Source: Yoonia vestfoldensis SKA53
GTDB taxonomy: Bacteria; Pseudomonadota; Alphaproteobacteria; Rhodobacterales; Rhodobacteraceae
NCBI RefSeq assembly: GCF_000152785.1
Contig: NZ_CH672414.1
Location: 2,793,350-2,857,349, forward strand
Direction: 5' to 3'
DNA: 64,000 bases
This document shows, piece after piece, positions 1 through 9,280 of this stretch. The position numbers and the translations under genes are program-made. The stretch's first letter is position 1. Each line of letters opens with the position of its first letter. Below the pieces are notes generated by a model. That model made no database searches, was not told the origin of the DNA, and saw nothing but the letters and a program-made list of their open reading frames with translations.

Positions 1-1
1 T

Positions 2-811
2 GCAGGGCTGTTGATGGTGCTGGCCAGTATCGGCCAAAGCCCGCAGCCTGTGATGTTCGCCAATCCCGCAGGGCCGGTGGGCGCGTTGCGCGCGGGCATG
101 ATGATTGCCGATCTGACGCCTGCCTTGCGCGATGATGTGGTCCGGCTTCAGCGAGAACTTGACGCGTTGCGTGACCTGCGCGACCGGCGGATCGCGGCGG
201 CGGATATGTTGCGCGACGGGCTGGATTCTGCCCAGACCGCACGGGCTGCCTTGGGCCGCGCGATTTCGGAACGTCAGGATGTGCCGCGCCGTTTTGTCGA
301 AGATCCGGCGCAGACAGCCCAGCGTGTCGCCACGGCGCAGACGCTGGCTGCGCTGGCATCCGAATTGGCGGGGTTGAGCATGCCCGAGGGCGCAACGCTG
401 GCACCCGCCGCCGATCTGCCGTTGCCGGTTGCGGGGATCATCCGCACCGGCACCCGTGACCGCCCCGGAATCACGATTGCCGCGGCCCCCCGTGCGCTGG
501 TTACATCGCCGGTGCGCGCGACGCTATTGTTTCGCGGCCCCTTGCTTGACTATGGCAATGTGATCATTTTGGAACCGGCGCAGGATGTGCTGTTCGTGAT
601 CGCCGGCATGGCCGAAGCCTTTGGCCAGCCCGGCGAGATCATCGAAGCCGGTGCGCCACTTGGTCTCATGGGGGGGGATATCGGGATGGATGACGCTACT
701 TCTCGTCACAATCAGGCGATTGACGCAGGTCAGACTACGCAGCCCCTTTATCTTGAGGTCAGAGGCGGGCAAGGTCCGGTCAATCCGGATGCATGGTTCG
801 CGCTGGAATAG
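2..811 (+). CDS. envC: Murein hydrolase activator EnvC, 5'-truncated by window edge
   Basis: The frame is open from base 2, so the start lies outside the window. EnvC proteins act in the periplasm and switch on amidases that split septal peptidoglycan. The visible part has a helical, probably coiled-coil segment (about residues 25-120) followed by a LytM (M23) fold that ends in the family's usual C-terminus (GQGPVNPDAWFAL). Positions where active M23 enzymes carry zinc-binding histidines read ILEP and LFVIAGM, so the domain looks non-catalytic, as in E. coli EnvC. The TAG stop sits 13 bases before the ctpA start, suggesting one operon, which is the usual roseobacter arrangement. Confidence 0.85.
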   Translation, partial: AGLLMVLASIGQSPQPVMFANPAGPVGALRAGMMIADLTPALRDDVVRLQRELDALRDLRDRRIAAADMLRDGLDSAQTARAALGRAISERQDVPRRFVEDPAQTAQRVATAQTLAALASELAGLSMPEGATLAPAADLPLPVAGIIRTGTRDRPGITIAAAPRALVTSPVRATLLFRGPLLDYGNVIILEPAQDVLFVIAGMAEAFGQPGEIIEAGAPLGLMGGDIGMDDATSRHNQAIDAGQTTQPLYLEVRGGQGPVNPDAWFALE

Positions 812-824
812 AATGGGAAAACCG

Positions 825-2165
825 ATGAAAAAGCTGATGATGGCCGCGACAGGCGGTGCCTTGCTAGGGCTTCTGGTGACAAGTCAGGTGGCGGGTCCGC
901 TGCTGGCGCAGGAACAGGGCCAGCAGGCCAACGTCTATGAACAGCTGGATCTGTTCGGCGATATCTTCGAGCGGATCCGCGCGGGCTATGTCGAAGAGGT
1001 TGACGACCGCGAGCTGATCGAGGCTGCGATCAATGGCATGCTGACCTCGCTTGACCCGCATTCCAGCTATCTGTCCGCCGAAGACGCCGCCGCGATGCGG
1101 GTGCAGACATCCGGCGAATTCGGCGGTCTGGGGATCGAGGTCACGCAGGAAGAGGGCTGGGTCAAGGTCGTGTCGCCGATGGATGGTACGCCTGCGGATG
1201 CAGCGGGCATCATGGCAGGCGATTTCATCACCGCCGTGAATGGCGAAAGCATGATGGGCCTGACGCTGGATGATGCCGTGAACCTGATGCGCGGCCCTGT
1301 CGGGTCGGAAATCGTGATCACCGTTGTGCGCGAAGGCGAGGTGGAACCTTTCGACGTGTCGATCATCCGCGACACGATCAAGCTGACTGCGGTGCGCACG
1401 CGGACCGAAGGCAATGCCGTCGTCCTGCGCGTGTCCACCTTCAATGAACAGACATTCCCCAACCTGCGCGATGGCATGGCCGAACAGGTCGCCGCCGCCG
1501 GCGGGTTGGACAATATCGACGGGATCGTCCTGGACCTGCGCAACAACCCCGGTGGCTTGCTCAATCAGGCGATTTTTGTGGCTGATGCGTTTCTTGACGC
1601 AGGCGAGATCACATCGACCCGCGGGCGCAACCCCGAGGATGGCGAACGCTTTAACGCCGCCGCCGGCGATCTGGCCGAAGGCAAGCCGATCGTGGTGTTG
1701 ATCAATGGCGGGTCTGCCTCGGCGTCTGAAATCGTGGCGGGGGCCTTGCAGGACCATCGCAGGGCGATCATCGTGGGCACCAATTCCTTTGGCAAAGGGT
1801 CGGTGCAGACTGTTGTGCCACTGCGCGGTGAGGGGGCAATGCGCCTGACCACGTCGCGCTATTACACGCCGTCGGGCCGGTCTATTCAGGCTTTGGGTAT
1901 TTCCCCCGATATCATCGTGGAACAGCCGCGCCCGCAACCCGCCACCGAAGAGCAAGACGACGCGCCCGCGACGCGGTCCGAAGCTGACTTGCGCGGTGCC
2001 TTGAAGAACGGCCTGTCCGAAGACCAGCTGCTTCAGATCGAGCAAGAGCGCGCCCGCGCCGAGACCGCGGCGCAATTGCGCGAACAGGATTACCAGCTGG
2101 CCTATGCGATTGACATCCTCAAGGGGTTGAATGCGCTGGGGCCGCTGGCCAATGGCGCGAACTGA
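825..2165 (+). CDS. ctpA: S41 family C-terminal processing protease (CtpA)
   Basis: Periplasmic tail-specific serine protease, 446 aa. The N-terminus is a signal peptide or anchor (MKKLMMAATGGALLGLLVTS). A PDZ domain lies at about residues 100-170 and the S41 core follows. The Ser/Lys dyad is visible as S299 in the GSASASE motif and K324 in SFGKGS, 25 residues apart as in E. coli Tsp. The start at 825 is preferred because GGGAAA precedes it by about six bases; an in-frame ATG at 813 is possible. It follows envC directly and ends before a strong hairpin, converging on the ETF dehydrogenase gene. The family processes cell-wall hydrolases or lipoproteins, which fits the envC neighbour. Confidence 0.93.
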   Translation: MKKLMMAATGGALLGLLVTSQVAGPLLAQEQGQQANVYEQLDLFGDIFERIRAGYVEEVDDRELIEAAINGMLTSLDPHSSYLSAEDAAAMRVQTSGEFGGLGIEVTQEEGWVKVVSPMDGTPADAAGIMAGDFITAVNGESMMGLTLDDAVNLMRGPVGSEIVITVVREGEVEPFDVSIIRDTIKLTAVRTRTEGNAVVLRVSTFNEQTFPNLRDGMAEQVAAAGGLDNIDGIVLDLRNNPGGLLNQAIFVADAFLDAGEITSTRGRNPEDGERFNAAAGDLAEGKPIVVLINGGSASASEIVAGALQDHRRAIIVGTNSFGKGSVQTVVPLRGEGAMRLTTSRYYTPSGRSIQALGISPDIIVEQPRPQPATEEQDDAPATRSEADLRGALKNGLSEDQLLQIEQERARAETAAQLREQDYQLAYAIDILKGLNALGPLANGAN

Positions 2166-2193
2166 TCCCGCCTTTTTGTCCTGAACCCACAGA

Positions 2194-2219
2194 CCCTGCC
2201 GCATGTCATTGCGGCAGGG
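2194..2219. terminator. Perfect hairpin between convergent ctpA and ETF-QO genes
   Basis: A perfect 10-bp stem (CCCTGCCGCA / TGCGGCAGGG) closes a 6-base loop in the 63-bp gap between two convergent genes. Neither side carries a clear T-run, so it may act as a bidirectional transcription stop with Rho or as an mRNA 3'-end stabiliser. Confidence 0.6.
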
Positions 2220-2228
2220 CATATGCGA

Positions 2229-3872
2229 TTACATATTAGGGTAATTCGGCCCGTCGCCGCCCTGCGGGACCGTCCAGACAATGTTCTGGCTGGGGTCTTT
2301 GATGTCGCAGGTCTTGCAATGCACGCAGTTCTGGAAATTGATCTGGAACCGCATGTCATCGCCGGTGCCGACAAATTCATAGACCCCTGCCGGACAATAG
2401 CGTGCCGATGGCCCTGCGAATTTCGGCAGGTTCACAGCCACCGGAATGGCGGGGTCTTTCAATTGCAGATGCGCAGGTTGGCTTTCTGCGTGATTGGTAA
2501 AGCTGAAGGCGACATTGGTCAGCCGGTCGAACGACAATTTGCCGTCGGGCTTGGGATAGTCGATCTGCTTGTGCTTGGCGGCGGGTTCGGTCGCCAAGGC
2601 ATCGGATTTGCCGTGCTTGAGCGTGCCAAGCCGGATCCCGAATGTATTCAGCCACATATCCGCGCCACCCAGGCTGAGCGACGCCGCCAGCCCATAGCGT
2701 GACCACAATGGTTTGACATTGCGCACCTTGCGCAGGTCGCGCCCGATCAGGCCGCTGCGCACCTCGGTTTCATAATCCTCCAGCAGATCGGCGCTGCGGC
2801 CTGCCTTGATCGCGGCGCAGGCGGCCTCGGCGGCGGCAATACCTGACAGCATGGCATTATGGTTGCCCTTGATACGCGGCACGTTGACCATGCCTGCGGC
2901 ACAGCCCAGCAGCGCGCCGCCCGGAAACGCCAGCTGTGGCAGCGATTGGTACCCGCCTTCGGAAATCGCGCGCGCGCCATAAGCCACGCGTTTGCCGCCT
3001 TTCAGCAATTCCGCCACCATCGGGTGATGCTTGAACCGCTGGAATTCCATGTAAGGAAAAACATAAGGGTTTTTATAGTTCAGATGGACAACAAAGCCGA
3101 CATAAACCTGATTATTATCAAGGTGATAGATGAATGACCCGCCGCCTGCATTGGCATCCAGCGGCCAGCCCATCGTATGTGTCACGGTGCCGGGGCGGTG
3201 TTTTTCGGGGTCGATTTCCCAGATTTCCTTCATGCCAAGGCCATATTTCTGCACGTCGGAATGCGCGTCCAGCGCATATTTCGCGATCACCTGCTTGGAC
3301 AATGATCCGCGCACGCCTTCGCCAAGGAAAACATATTTGCCGTGCAATTCCATGCCGGGTTCATAGTTGGGCCCTTGGGTGCCATCGGGGTTCTTGCCGA
3401 ATTCACCGGCGACCACGCCTTTGACCTCGCCATCCGCGCCATAGACAACTTCGGAACAGGACATGCCGGGGAAAATCTCGACCCCCAGTTCTTCGGCCTG
3501 TTCGGCCAGCCAGCGGCAGACATTGCCCATCGACACGATGTAATTGCCGTGGTTGTTCATCAAGGGCGGCATCACAGCATTGGGGATGCGGATTTGTCCG
3601 GCCTGCCCCAGCATATAGAAATTGTCCTGCGTTACAGGCACGTTCAGCGGCGCGCCTTTTGCTTTCCAGTCGGGGATCAGCTGGTTCAGCCCGACTGGGT
3701 CCAGCACGGCCCCCGACAGGATATGCGCGCCGACCTCTGACCCTTTTTCAAGAACGACAACGTTCAGATCGGCATCAAGCTGTTTCAGGCGGATCGCGGC
3801 GGACAGACCTGCGGGGCCTGCGCCGACGATGACGACATCATATTCCATCGCTTCGCGTTCGATCTGGGTCAT
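2229..3872 (-). CDS. Electron transfer flavoprotein-ubiquinone oxidoreductase
   Basis: Inner-membrane-associated enzyme, 547 aa, that passes electrons from ETF (fed by acyl-CoA and other dehydrogenases) to ubiquinone. The FAD-binding motif GAGPAG lies near residues 17-22 after a short leader. The C-terminal 4Fe-4S site is complete, with C493, C516, C519 and C522. Length matches the family (about 550 aa). It is a single gene convergent with ctpA; an acyl-CoA dehydrogenase that could feed it lies at 30-32 kb. Confidence 0.95.
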   Translation of the reverse strand: MTQIEREAMEYDVVIVGAGPAGLSAAIRLKQLDADLNVVVLEKGSEVGAHILSGAVLDPVGLNQLIPDWKAKGAPLNVPVTQDNFYMLGQAGQIRIPNAVMPPLMNNHGNYIVSMGNVCRWLAEQAEELGVEIFPGMSCSEVVYGADGEVKGVVAGEFGKNPDGTQGPNYEPGMELHGKYVFLGEGVRGSLSKQVIAKYALDAHSDVQKYGLGMKEIWEIDPEKHRPGTVTHTMGWPLDANAGGGSFIYHLDNNQVYVGFVVHLNYKNPYVFPYMEFQRFKHHPMVAELLKGGKRVAYGARAISEGGYQSLPQLAFPGGALLGCAAGMVNVPRIKGNHNAMLSGIAAAEAACAAIKAGRSADLLEDYETEVRSGLIGRDLRKVRNVKPLWSRYGLAASLSLGGADMWLNTFGIRLGTLKHGKSDALATEPAAKHKQIDYPKPDGKLSFDRLTNVAFSFTNHAESQPAHLQLKDPAIPVAVNLPKFAGPSARYCPAGVYEFVGTGDDMRFQINFQNCVHCKTCDIKDPSQNIVWTVPQGGDGPNYPNM

Positions 3873-4017
3873 TGTCTATCCTCTGGCAAACGGGCCTCTA
3901 AAGATCGGGGGCAGCCCCTTTCATCCTGTCGCACCAAGCGTTACCTGATGCTTTCACAGGGGGCAATCAGGACACGGCGTGAAAATGCGCCGGTGCGCCC
4001 ACATATCGCGGCAGGCC

Positions 4018-4046
4018 TTGACTTTGCTCTGCCCTGATAGGCTATG
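4018..4046 (+). promoter_or_regulatory. Possible sigma-70 promoter for greA
   Basis: TTGACT at 4018-4023 and GCTATG at 4041-4046 are separated by 17 bases, giving a leader of roughly 35 bases before the greA ATG. A strong Shine-Dalgarno (GGGAGG, 4072-4077) follows. This is pattern matching only. Confidence 0.4.
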
Positions 4047-4086
4047 AACGTCGGACTGACACTTTTCGCCCGGGAGGGCCTGCCGA

Positions 4087-4557
4087 ATGGAAAAGATTCC
4101 ACTAACCCGTGCGGGTTTCGACAAGATCGATGCAGAGCTGAAGCATCTGAAATCCGTGGAGCGCCCTGCGATCATCCGTGCCATTTCCGAGGCGCGCGAA
4201 CATGGTGACCTGTCGGAAAATGCCGAATACCATTCCGCCAAGGAAAAACAATCCTTTATCGAAGGGCGGGTCAAGGAACTCGAAGGCGTGATTTCGCTGG
4301 CCGATGTCATCGACCCGTCGAAATTTTCAGGTCCGGTGAAATTTGGCGCAACCGTCCTGTTGGTCGATGAAGATACCGACGAGGAAAAAACCTATCTGAT
4401 CGTCGGCGAATACGAGGCTGATATCGAAAGCGGCAAGCTGAACATGAAATCGCCACTTGCGCGGGCCTTGATCGGCAAGGACGAAGGCGACAGTATCGAG
4501 GTCAGCACCCCGGGCGGTGTGCGCAGCTACGAGATATTGAAAATCACCTACAAATAG
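4087..4557 (+). CDS. greA: Transcription elongation factor GreA
   Basis: Transcript-cleavage factor that rescues backtracked RNA polymerase, 156 aa, the normal length. The N-terminal coiled coil carries the conserved acidic tip (residues about 38-46, HGDLSENAE), and the C-terminal FKBP-like domain ends with the usual [14 protein letters not shown] strand. Start chosen at 4087 behind GGGAGG. The next gene begins 14 bases downstream. Confidence 0.97.
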   Translation: MEKIPLTRAGFDKIDAELKHLKSVERPAIIRAISEAREHGDLSENAEYHSAKEKQSFIEGRVKELEGVISLADVIDPSKFSGPVKFGATVLLVDEDTDEEKTYLIVGEYEADIESGKLNMKSPLARALIGKDEGDSIEVSTPGGVRSYEILKITYK

Positions 4558-4571
4558 AAAGTGCGCAGGCG

Positions 4572-5495
4572 ATGCCGAAAAGGCCGCACACCGATGATCT
4601 GCAGGGCGTGACGCAGACCGAAACACTGGCAGCCGCGCTGTCCGTTTTCTGGGTCGTGGGCATGGGCCTTTTCTTCTGGTTTCTGCCAGCGGATTCCGGT
4701 GGTTTGCGTCATGTCGTGATGCTGCTGGCGATGTGCGTGCCGGTCGGTATGGCGTGGATCGCGTTGGTCTCGGCGCGTTCAGCGCGCCGGATGGTCGCGC
4801 AAACACAAAGCCTGCAAGGCGCGCTTGATGCCTTGCGACAAGCCTTGATCGACACCAGAATGGCCCCCACAGCGCCGGTGGCAGAACCAGTCCCCGATGC
4901 TGCCGCGTCGCATTTTGCATCCCGCCGCGAGATGTCGCGCCAGATCGCGCCGCGCGTCCCCGCGCAACGGCAGGCTGACCAGCCGACGCTGGCGCTGGGG
5001 CCAGGCCCCGAGGATGACGATCCGCCGTTGCAACGCCCCGATCTGGTGCGCGCCTTGAACTTTCCAGAAAATCAGGATGATACCGATGGTTTCGCCGCAT
5101 TGCGCCGGGCCTTGCGTGACCGGCAGGCGCGCCGTCTGGTGCAGGCCAGTCAGGATGTGCTGACGCTGTTGTCGCAAGATGGTATCTATATGGACGACCT
5201 GCGCCCCGACCCCGCGAGTGCCGATCTGTGGCGCCGTTTCGCCACGGGTGAACGCGGACGCGGCATCGACGGATTGGGTGCCGTGCGCGATGGTGCCACG
5301 CTGGCGGTTGTGGCGGCGCGGATGCGCGAAGACACGATTTTTCGCGATGCGGTGCATCATTTCATGCGCCGTTTCGACGAAATCCTTGTGACATTTGCGC
5401 AAGACGCTACAGATACCGACCTGCTTGCGCTGGCAGAGACGCGCACGGCACGCGCCTTTATGTTGCTTGGGCGCGCGACACGGACCTTTGATTAG
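4572..5495 (+). CDS. Conserved hypothetical membrane protein
   Basis: I do not recognise a named family. The 307-aa protein has two N-terminal membrane segments (about residues 20-39 and 45-68), a coiled-coil or linker stretch with prolines (70-150), and a soluble C-terminal half beginning near LVRALNFPENQDD, rich in R/A/D. The start has only a weak purine-rich leader. It sits tightly between greA and the AEC transporter gene (3-bp gap to the latter). Function unknown. Confidence 0.8.
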   Translation: MPKRPHTDDLQGVTQTETLAAALSVFWVVGMGLFFWFLPADSGGLRHVVMLLAMCVPVGMAWIALVSARSARRMVAQTQSLQGALDALRQALIDTRMAPTAPVAEPVPDAAASHFASRREMSRQIAPRVPAQRQADQPTLALGPGPEDDDPPLQRPDLVRALNFPENQDDTDGFAALRRALRDRQARRLVQASQDVLTLLSQDGIYMDDLRPDPASADLWRRFATGERGRGIDGLGAVRDGATLAVVAARMREDTIFRDAVHHFMRRFDEILVTFAQDATDTDLLALAETRTARAFMLLGRATRTFD

Positions 5496-5498
5496 GCG

Positions 5499-6434
5499 AT
5501 GTGGGACATTTTTCTTAAGACTTTGCCGTTCTTCATGCTGATCGCGCTTGGCTACGGTTCTGGCCGAACCAAGTTCTTTTCCGCCGAAGCCACCGCCTAT
5601 CTGACGAAATTCGTCTTTTACTTTGCGCTTTCGGCCATGCTGTTCCGGTTTTCGGCCAATCTGTCGCTGGATGCGATCCTCGACTGGCAATTCGTCTTTG
5701 CCTATCTGGCGGGCACAAGCGTGGTCTATGTGCTGGCTACATTGGTCGCCCTGCGCCGCAACCGCCCGATGACCGAAGCCGCGGTCGAGGCGCAATGCGC
5801 CGTGATCGGCAATGTCGGTTTCCTTGGCATCCCGATGCTGGTGCTGCTGCTGGGTGAACCAGCCATTGGCCCGATCATGCTGGTGCTGGCGGTTGACCTG
5901 ATCGTTTTTGGCAGCCTGATCGTGATCCTGATCACCGGATCGCGCGACGGGCGTATGTCGCCTGTGATCCTTGTTACCGTGTTCACGGGGCTGATCAAGA
6001 ACCCGATGATCGTGTCGATCACCTTGGGGCTGACGGTGTCGTCGCTTGGCTGGACCGTGCCGGTGCCGGTCAATGAATTCATGGTCCTGCTGGGCGCTGC
6101 CGCGACACCGGGGGCCTTGTTCGCCATCGGCGCATCGCTGGCCACCAAATCGGCCGAACGCGTCGCGGTCGCAGGCTGGCTGACATTCTGCAAGCTGGTG
6201 CTGCACCCTGCGGCTGTGGCCATTGCCGCGCTTTTGGTGTTTACACTCGACCCATATGCCGCCGGTGTGATGATCGCTGCGGCCGCCCTGCCGGTGGCGG
6301 GCAATGTGTTCATTCTGGCGCAGCATTACCGCGTTGCGCCCTCGCGCGTGTCGGCGTCGATCCTGCTGTCCACCGCGGGCAGCGTAGTGACGGTATCGTT
6401 GGTGATCGGTTGGGTCACGGGTTTCATGGGATAG
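5499..6434 (+). CDS. AEC family transporter (auxin efflux carrier type)
   Basis: Inner-membrane permease, 311 aa, with about ten hydrophobic helices arranged as two five-helix halves separated by a polar loop around residues 145-155 (GSRDGRM). The pattern, including IGNVGFLGIPM in the fourth helix, is that of the AEC/MdcF superfamily. Members move organic anions such as malonate or malate, but the substrate here cannot be read. It follows the preceding gene by 3 bases and fghA starts 10 bases after it. Confidence 0.88.
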   Translation: MWDIFLKTLPFFMLIALGYGSGRTKFFSAEATAYLTKFVFYFALSAMLFRFSANLSLDAILDWQFVFAYLAGTSVVYVLATLVALRRNRPMTEAAVEAQCAVIGNVGFLGIPMLVLLLGEPAIGPIMLVLAVDLIVFGSLIVILITGSRDGRMSPVILVTVFTGLIKNPMIVSITLGLTVSSLGWTVPVPVNEFMVLLGAAATPGALFAIGASLATKSAERVAVAGWLTFCKLVLHPAAVAIAALLVFTLDPYAAGVMIAAAALPVAGNVFILAQHYRVAPSRVSASILLSTAGSVVTVSLVIGWVTGFMG

Positions 6435-6443
6435 GACGAACAG

Positions 6444-7274
6444 ATGAAGACTTTATCGCAAAACCGCTGCTTTGGCGGCACACAGGGCGTCTATAGCCAT
6501 GCATCGGACGCCTGTGGTGTCGATATGACCTTTGGCCTGTTTGTGCCCGAAGAGGCCGCCCTCGGCCCTGTGCCGGTCTTGTGGTTCCTGTCGGGCCTGA
6601 CCTGCACCCATGAAAACGCGATGATCAAGGCCGGGATGCAGGGCTGGGCCGCTGAACAGGGGATCGCTGTCGTGTTCCCCGACACATCGCCGCGCGGTGA
6701 AGGCGTTGCCAATGATGACGCCTTTGATCTGGGGCAGGGGGCGGGGTTCTATGTGAACGCGACCCAAGCCCCTTGGGCGCCGCATTTCCGGATGTGGGAT
6801 TACATCAGCCGTGAATTGCCCGACCTGATCGGGGCCAATTTCGCGCTCGACATGGACCGCCAAGCGATCACTGGCCATTCGATGGGTGGGCATGGCGCAC
6901 TGACGCTGGCGATGGGCCTGCCGGGGCGGTTCCGGTCGGTATCGGCCTTTGCGCCGATCTGCCATCCGACGCAGAGCGATTGGGGCCGCAAGCAATTCAC
7001 CGCCTATCTGGGCGCGGACGAGAGTGCATGGGCCGCGCATGACGCCACGCTGCTGATGAAGGACAAAGGTTTCGATGGCCCCGTCCTGATCGACACCGGC
7101 ACGGCGGACCAGTTTGGCGATCTTTTGGGCACCGAACATCTGGCCGCCGCCATGGCCGCGCGCCGGCAGGACGGGGTGTTGCGCCTGCAAAAAGGCTATG
7201 ACCATTCCTATTTCTTCATCGCGACCTTCATGGAAGATCACGTCGATTTCCATGCGCAGGCGCTTTACGCATGA
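6444..7274 (+). CDS. fghA: S-formylglutathione hydrolase
   Basis: Cytosolic esterase D-type enzyme, 276 aa, that hydrolyses S-formylglutathione to formate and glutathione, the second step of glutathione-dependent formaldehyde detoxification. The alpha/beta hydrolase triad is clear: S146 in GHSMGG, D222 in GTADQF, H254 in GYDHSYF. The partner dehydrogenase (adhI) lies about 11 kb downstream rather than next door, and gshA is at 39 kb. The ATGA overlap with the next gene indicates translational coupling. Confidence 0.96.
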   Translation: MKTLSQNRCFGGTQGVYSHASDACGVDMTFGLFVPEEAALGPVPVLWFLSGLTCTHENAMIKAGMQGWAAEQGIAVVFPDTSPRGEGVANDDAFDLGQGAGFYVNATQAPWAPHFRMWDYISRELPDLIGANFALDMDRQAITGHSMGGHGALTLAMGLPGRFRSVSAFAPICHPTQSDWGRKQFTAYLGADESAWAAHDATLLMKDKGFDGPVLIDTGTADQFGDLLGTEHLAAAMAARRQDGVLRLQKGYDHSYFFIATFMEDHVDFHAQALYA

Positions 7275-7717
7275 TCTACATCGACGCCGATGCCTGTCCG
7301 GTCAAGGCAGAGGTGGAACGTGTCGGTACCCGACATGGGCTAAAAATGTTCGTCGTCTCGAACGGCGGCATCCGGCCTTCGGCCAATCCTTTGGTGCAAA
7401 CCGTGGTGGTGCCGGATGGTCCTGATATCGCCGACATCTGGATCGCGGATCGCGCAACCAAGGGCGATGTGGTGATCACGGGCGACATCCCGCTTGCCGC
7501 GCGCTGCATCGCCAATGGCGCCTTGGTGCTGAAACATAACGGTGAGCCGCTGACGCAGGCCAATATCGGCAATGTGCTGGCGACGCGCGACCTGATGGCC
7601 GATATGCGCGCCGCCGACCCGTTTCGGCAAGGCGGCGGCAAACCGTTCAGCAAGGCCGACCGCGCGCGGTTTCTGGATGCGTTGGAACGGATGGTGCGCG
7701 CGGCGGCGCGCCCGTAA
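7271..7717 (+). CDS. YaiI/YqxD family protein (DUF188)
   Basis: A 148-aa PIN-like fold protein. The N-terminal [11 protein letters not shown] motif with its paired aspartates is diagnostic, as is the central GDIPLAARC motif. The biochemical role of this conserved family is not settled; a nuclease fold has been proposed. It overlaps fghA by four bases (ATGA) and precedes a HAD phosphatase by 14 bases. Confidence 0.93.
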   Translation: MIYIDADACPVKAEVERVGTRHGLKMFVVSNGGIRPSANPLVQTVVVPDGPDIADIWIADRATKGDVVITGDIPLAARCIANGALVLKHNGEPLTQANIGNVLATRDLMADMRAADPFRQGGGKPFSKADRARFLDALERMVRAAARP

Positions 7718-7731
7718 GCAAAGGAACAAAG

Positions 7732-8355
7732 ATGGCAGATGTCCAAGCCGTGGTGTTCGATATCGGCAATGTGCTGATCGAATGGCAACCCGAACGGTTT
7801 TTCGACAGCGTGATCGGGCCGGACCGCCGCGCTGCGATGTTCGCCGCGATTGACCTGCACGGGATCAATGATGCCGTGGATCGCGGCAGCAATTTCCGCG
7901 ACACGATCCATGCCGCCGCCGAGGCCAACCCCGACTGGCGCGCCGAGGTGCTGATGTGGCACGACCGCTGGATCGACATGGCCTCCCCCGCCATCGACCA
8001 TTCGGTGCGCCTGCTGCGGGCGCTGCGCGCCAACGGCGTGCAGGTCTTTGCGCTGACCAATTTCGGCATCCAGACGTTCCAGATCGCCGAACCTGTCTAT
8101 CCGTTCCTGTCCGAGTTCGACCGGCGCTATATTTCCGGCCATATGGCGGTGATCAAACCCGACCCCGAGATTTACGCGATGGTCGAAGACGATTGCGGGC
8201 TGGACCCTGCGACGCTGTTGTTTGCGGATGACCGGATCGACAATATCACCGCCGCCGCTGCGCGCGGTTGGCAGACCCATCTTTTCACCCATCCCCAAGG
8301 CTGGGCCGACCGATTGGTGGCCGCAGGTCTGTTGTCAGAAAGCCAAGCCCGATGA
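7732..8355 (+). CDS. HAD family phosphatase (subfamily IA)
   Basis: A 207-aa HAD-like hydrolase. Motif I is VFDIGN (D10, with G instead of the second aspartate usual in phosphatases, as in YihX-like members), motif II is the LTNFG threonine, and motifs III/IV are K (near GHMAVIKPDP) and FADDRIDN. The likely activity is dephosphorylation of a small sugar phosphate or similar, substrate unknown. The stop overlaps the next start (ATGA). Confidence 0.9.
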   Translation: MADVQAVVFDIGNVLIEWQPERFFDSVIGPDRRAAMFAAIDLHGINDAVDRGSNFRDTIHAAAEANPDWRAEVLMWHDRWIDMASPAIDHSVRLLRALRANGVQVFALTNFGIQTFQIAEPVYPFLSEFDRRYISGHMAVIKPDPEIYAMVEDDCGLDPATLLFADDRIDNITAAAARGWQTHLFTHPQGWADRLVAAGLLSESQAR

Positions 8356-9266
8356 CCGTGATGATCCCCTTTGCCGCGGCTGACGCCATGCTGGACTGGC
8401 TGGCCCTGACCGATGCTTTGGCCGCAGGCCATGACGGGCCAAAGGCTGATGTCGCCGATGTGTTCTTGTACGAAGGTCAAAATACCTTGCTCAACCGGTC
8501 CGCCTGGATCGCGGGGCTGGGGCTGGCGGTGAAATGCGCCACGATCTTTCCCGCCAACAAGGCGCTGGGCAAACCCGCGATCGGCGGGGCGGTGAACCTG
8601 TTTTCCGCGCAGGATGGCGCGCTGGAGGCGATCCTTGATTTCCATCTGGTGACCAAGTGGAAAACCGCCGGTGACAGCCTGCTGGCCGCACGTCTGCTGG
8701 CGCGGCCCGACAGCCGCAACATCCTGATCGTGGGGGCGGGCACCGTGGGGCAGTCGCTGCGGCAGGCCTATGCAGCGGCCTTTCCCGACGCGCGGTTCAC
8801 CATCTGGAACCGGTCGGCCGAGGGGGCAGAGGTGTTCCGCCAAGCCTTTCGCGATGTCACGGTCGCGGGTGATCTTGAACAGGCGGTGCGCGGCGCGGAT
8901 ATCGTGACCTGTGCCACCATGTCCACCGCCCCGCTGATCATGGGCGATTGGCTGCAACCTGGCACCCATGTCGATCTGATCGGTGCCTACCGCCCCGACA
9001 TGCGCGAGGTCGATGACGCGGCCCTGCAAAAGGCGCGGATCTTCGTGGACAGCCGCGACACCACGATCCACCATATCGGCGAACTGAAGATACCCATCGC
9101 AGCCGGGGCGATTGCGCCACACGATATCATCGCCGATTTCTATGCGCTGGATCACTTCAAGCGCCATAATCCCGACGAGATTACCCTGTTCAAGAATGGC
9201 GGTGGTGCGCACCTTGATCTGATGACCTGCCGTCATATTCTGGACGTCTGGCAAGCGCGCGGCTGA
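8352..9266 (+). CDS. Ornithine cyclodeaminase/mu-crystallin family protein
   Basis: A 304-aa member of the OCD/mu-crystallin dehydrogenase family with a Rossmann motif GAGTVGQ (about residue 129) and the early catalytic lysine in LAVKCAT. The substrate-side signature that normally reads RTAAxSA is WKTAGDS here, so arginine is replaced by lysine and true ornithine cyclodeaminase activity is uncertain; ketimine reductase or alanine dehydrogenase activity is an alternative. Start at 8352 chosen because of the ATGA overlap with the HAD gene. Confidence 0.85.
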   Translation: MTVMIPFAAADAMLDWLALTDALAAGHDGPKADVADVFLYEGQNTLLNRSAWIAGLGLAVKCATIFPANKALGKPAIGGAVNLFSAQDGALEAILDFHLVTKWKTAGDSLLAARLLARPDSRNILIVGAGTVGQSLRQAYAAAFPDARFTIWNRSAEGAEVFRQAFRDVTVAGDLEQAVRGADIVTCATMSTAPLIMGDWLQPGTHVDLIGAYRPDMREVDDAALQKARIFVDSRDTTIHHIGELKIPIAAGAIAPHDIIADFYALDHFKRHNPDEITLFKNGGGAHLDLMTCRHILDVWQARG

Positions 9267-9280
9267 TAGGATGCGGGCTG

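Noticed and set aside
621-824. N-terminal extension of ctpA inside envC
   Set aside because: It would overlap envC by 190 bases and hide the signal peptide; the start near 825 has the expected features.
864-2222. 452-codon open frame on the minus strand over ctpA
   Set aside because: Antisense shadow of a clear S41 protease; composition is His/Arg/Gln-rich and has no family resemblance.
4779-6326. 515-codon minus-strand frame over the hypothetical and AEC genes
   Set aside because: Shadow frame typical of GC-rich DNA; the plus-strand AEC transporter is unmistakable.
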